The translations under genes were made by a program, and so were the position numbers. From Antedon bifida (lineage: Eukaryota; Echinodermata; Crinoidea; Comatulida; Antedonidae): a stretch of DNA of 64,000 nucleotides. The stretch's first letter is position 1, and every line of letters begins with the position of its first letter. Below are positions 60,835 through 64,000 of the stretch, in pieces. The notes beneath the pieces were generated by a model that worked only from the letters and a program-made list of their open reading frames with translations, was not told the DNA's origin and ran no database searches. Location: assembly GCA_963402885.1 (NCBI GenBank), contig OY727097.1, positions 31,117,401-31,181,400 on the forward strand, given 5' to 3'.

Positions 60835-63703
60835 TTAAGCAGATACGTTAATGGTCTTATAACCAGTGAGGTTCGTTAGTTCCTTGGAGTTGAACCCAAC
60901 GATAAATTGACGACTTCCGCTGCGCTTTGGTGTCAAACGAGTGGTCAGTTGCACATTCTCATTTCCCCTGATGTGCCTAAACAATAAAAATAGATAATAC
61001 AGTAAGTAAATATGGAAGCGTAAATAGCACACAGAATGGATAGCAACCAATATATATCACTGGATTTAACTCTTCATTCAATTGGAAATTGAATCACCTT
61101 TCTTCTGTGTAATGTAGATTAATATGCAAATCATCAAAATACCAGACACTCAACCTAATATGTCTGGTTTTCCCGAAATTCTGGTATTCCAAATGTATTT
61201 ATAATGGTAAAAAATTAATTATTTAGACGTCAAGAAAAGTCTGACTGTGGTAGGAGTTCAGGTTGTTAATGAGTCCATTAATGGGTTCATTGACTGTACT
61301 TACTTGTATGGAATGTTCTTGGAGCCTTCTATGCCGGGACCTTCAACACGGAACACACACTGAGTGAGGTTGATCTCTAGCGGGTTGGTGAACTTTACAA
61401 TTAGATTGAAGGCTTCACCAACAGTCACAGTACTGTCATCAACCTATAAACCACAACATGGATTCATTCATACAATTTTGTTTCTATACTATACATAATT
61501 TGTTATACATATTGGACTATTATAGGCCTACTAATATTCAGATATGGTTAATCTTCACACAATTATTATACTAGGTAGGTAACATGAACAGTCAGTCGAT
61601 AGAAATCAAACATTCTGAATATGTACTCCCTTTTACTATAGCTTATTCAAAAAAGAATTTTATCCATAAATAAAAAGCAAAATGAAATTCTTTGATATAT
61701 AAAGTGACTTACAGACACATCCAGATCTGGTTTGGTAAGACTTAAGTCATATGTACCAGAGAAAGCCTGTTTGGTTTGTTGGACTCCAGCCATTATGAAG
61801 AACTTGATCGCTGCATAGTCAACTAACTCTGGTATGTACTGCTCTGCTTCTACTTTGAACACCAATGTTGTTGCTGAGAAAAGAGCATTATTTTAAATTT
61901 TCATAAAAATTGTTTCCAATTGTCTATTCTTAGGTCAAAGGTTATTGGTTTGTGGTCATATTTCTCTTAAATTCTAGGTATTTCATTGTGATATTCAGAT
62001 TATAATTTTTAAATATACAGATACAGAATACAGATGCTTATAATGACATATCTTTGATTGATATAGGTAAAAAAAATCACAATTATCAAAAAAAATTAAC
62101 AATAACATAATTATATTATTAGTGTAACCTGTTTCCAGCATAAGAACTTACAAGCATTTGCCTTCAGTTCTGCGTATTTCTTATCACGGATAGCGATTCC
62201 TGCGACCACACCAGTATAGTACACAGTTTTGCCGTTCACGTTTACAAACAAATTTCTTTTCTCTGAACTTGTGTTCTTAACAGTGACCTTGATATCAAAG
62301 TCTTTTCCAATCTTGACATCGTCAGGAATGTTCACGGAGAAGCTGACATCGGTTGAGACATGCTTTTGGAGACGTTTCTTCCTGCGTATGCTACGGAGTG
62401 CAGTTGCCACTGAAGTACGCTCTTCAACTGAGCCTGTAGTAAACATTTATAAACAATATTTGTTTCAGTATCAGGCAAATTCTGTAATACAGCATCACAT
62501 GTGTATTACATAAGATGGTGGTATTTAAAATTAGAATAGAATTGTCACATGTGGGAATTTGATATAGTACCAAGAAAAGCAGATAATTCCAGTCAGTAAA
62601 TGGGCTCTGTGCTGTTGATTGTAAATTGTAATAAAATAAATTACAATTTGTCTTCTCAACCAAAGGATATCGTACACTTCAAACAAAACAGATTAAGTTT
62701 TAAGGGCTTTGTATTTGGAAGATAATGTCTGTATTAACTTACCCTCTCTAAATTTATAGTCGTTCGTGACGTCATGTCTGGCATATCTTCCGACAGCCTT
62801 TGTGCTCATATTCATGCCTACATAGTCTGAATCAGTATCGATCACGGAAAAGTTCTAAAAATCAAGAAATTTGAGTCATCATTAAACAGTACTAGCAATC
62901 AAGAAGTGTGCAGATAATGACAATTTAAAAGCTAAAATTTAACAATGATTAATATATAAAGACAAATAACTGTGCATACCCTTCCATCTTCACTAACTCT
63001 CCAATCAACCTTTTCAGCATTGACTTCTGCGAAGACAAATTTGGTGTCGTAATCAAGATAAACATGCCCTCTCTTGATAGCCGTCAAAGATGAGGGACCC
63101 ATACGGTAGATTCCGGCACTAGTCTCTTGTGGCGTGGCATCAACGGCCTGCCACCCTCCATAGCCGTCAGGAAGGTCAGCTCGAGCCATCCAGCAGTCAT
63201 TCCAAACATGGAAATTCCTATAAGCAATAAAATGGGACAAATGTTGATGAAGTGACTTGCAGTAACCAATGACATGGAGGGGGGGGCAGTGTTGGAAACA
63301 ATATCTACCATATTAGATACCAATCTAGTGACAAGCTGTGCAAAATGACACCATTTTACTCCCAGTGGAGAGGGGGGGGGGGGGGGGGATTGGGCACACT
63401 CCCTCCTTTGACAACTAAAATGAAATTATGAATTAATTTCCGATTTCTATTATTTAGAGATTTAATATATTTCATATATGCTTCCTCATTTAAAACAATC
63501 CTGGACACTTGTACTTTTAGCTTATTGAAGACAGTACAGTTGCGTTGTGTTAAGTTTTGCTTACCAAATACTGTCATCATTCAAGTCCTCTAATGGATCA
63601 CCGTTGTCGTCGTAATGGTAATCCAGAGTGAGGTTAGCATCAGTGTCATGAGCTGAGCCAAAGTTGGTAGTGGTCCTTGTAGGTACGCCAAGTGCTCTCA
63701 TCA
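60835..63703 (-). CDS. Transglutaminase, C-terminal part (5' exons outside window)
   Basis: Seven exons, 63565-63703, 62980-63217, 62743-62854, 62152-62433, 61713-61873, 61304-61443 and 60835-60976, give 404 visible codons. Transglutaminases crosslink Gln and Lys side chains with Ca2+. The catalytic core is seen from [20 protein letters not shown] on, with the active-site His in [12 protein letters not shown] and the Asp in [12 protein letters not shown]; the catalytic Cys lies upstream, beyond 63703. [20 protein letters not shown] and [17 protein letters not shown] are typical later blocks. Two C-terminal beta-barrels follow ([39 protein letters not shown]) and the protein ends at TAA 60835-60837. 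The usual Cys of the CGP loop is Met here (YRMGP). Closest type (vertebrate TGM or invertebrate annulin/hemocyte TGase) cannot be settled. Confidence 0.93.
61147..61250 (-). mobile_element. Diverged MITE family 3 fragment
   Basis: In reverse orientation, GTCTGGTTTTCCCGAAATTC and ACGTCAAGAAAAGTC match the complement of blocks in 26350-26460. In a transglutaminase intron. Confidence 0.5.
63369..63388 (+). repeat. Poly-G tract of about 20 bases
   Basis: A near-uninterrupted G run in a transglutaminase intron, only some 150 bases from the exon at 62980-63217. On the coding strand it is a poly-C. Such runs are mutation- and sequencing-prone, so the length is uncertain. Confidence 0.8.
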
Positions 63704-64000
63704 CTAAAGTATATAAGCAACAACAATAACACATATTACAATAATGAACCAACTTTATCATATATTTCCACAGTTTGGGGGAGTTGGTTCTTAAAATTGT
63801 GGTCGAAATAAATGTTGAATTTGAAATGTTGAATTTGAAATGTTGAATTTGTTTCTGGTGTCTGTCTACACTAGTGTTAAGTTACTGGAGTCATTTTGTC
63901 TATCTGCATGGTCACATGACTACAAACACTGTTATTTGATTGGCTGAGTTCACAAACCTCATCAAACTATGCATGATGGTACATGGCTTCAAATTAGTTT
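63704..64000. other. Intron of the transglutaminase gene
   Basis: No further exon is seen; the sequence has a GTTGAATTTGAAAT triple repeat at about 63810-63850 and nothing else notable. The exon before 63703 must lie right of the window. Confidence 0.6.

Overview
This is an AT-rich animal nuclear window. Every confident gene is split into short exons with GT-AG introns, and the exon models below keep one open frame through every junction, reconstructed by eye. The gene set fits a deuterostome invertebrate: LDLa-CAP and CAP secreted proteins, an FGF, a VEGF/PDGF-like factor, pirin, WDR19/IFT144, mitochondrial asparaginyl-tRNA synthetase and a transglutaminase. The base composition, many small inverted-repeat transposons and a strong excess of the palindrome TAGGCCTA suggest an echinoderm, perhaps a crinoid; that is inference and no species is claimed.

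Layout, left to right. 0.3-8.5 kb (minus strand): two tandem secreted CAP-superfamily paralogues. The left one carries three LDL-receptor class A modules and an Asn/Gly/Asp repeat linker and runs off the window. The right one is short and complete, and its first intron holds a 2.3-kb almost loop-less palindrome. 9.9-11.5 kb (minus): an FGF-family gene of three exons. 11.5-17.8 kb: no gene, several transposon copies and tandem repeats. 17.8-20.5 kb (plus): a five-exon VEGF/PDGF-like factor with a VEGF-C-like cysteine-rich tail. 21.5-23.3 kb (minus): pirin. 24.9-25.7 kb (plus): a two-exon MYND zinc finger / ubiquitin-like / UBA protein. 27.1-53.3 kb (minus): WDR19 (IFT144), complete, 30 coding exons, 1345 codons. 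55.6-59.8 kb (plus): NARS2, complete, 11 exons. 60.8-63.7 kb (minus): the C-terminal part of a transglutaminase whose 5' exons lie outside the window.

The most unusual part is the 10.3-kb intron 12 of WDR19. On the opposite strand it contains two paralogous Ig-like transmembrane proteins whose distal Ig domain lacks both canonical cysteines, with tiny signal-peptide start exons. One paralogue is intact, with two equivalent 16-nt start exons. The other has a +1 frame break between the Ig domains and an intact mucin-like stalk and membrane segment. Next to the intact gene is a 487-bp tandem duplication of its own 3' part, which runs into a 53-bp satellite of about 19 units.

Functional themes: two secreted receptor-tyrosine-kinase ligands (FGF and VEGF-like) lie head to head 6.4 kb apart; WDR19 (cilia) and NARS2 (mitochondrial translation) are arranged head to head around a CpG-richer 2.3-kb interval. 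At least four short non-autonomous DNA transposon families and tRNA-derived SINEs fill introns and spacers.
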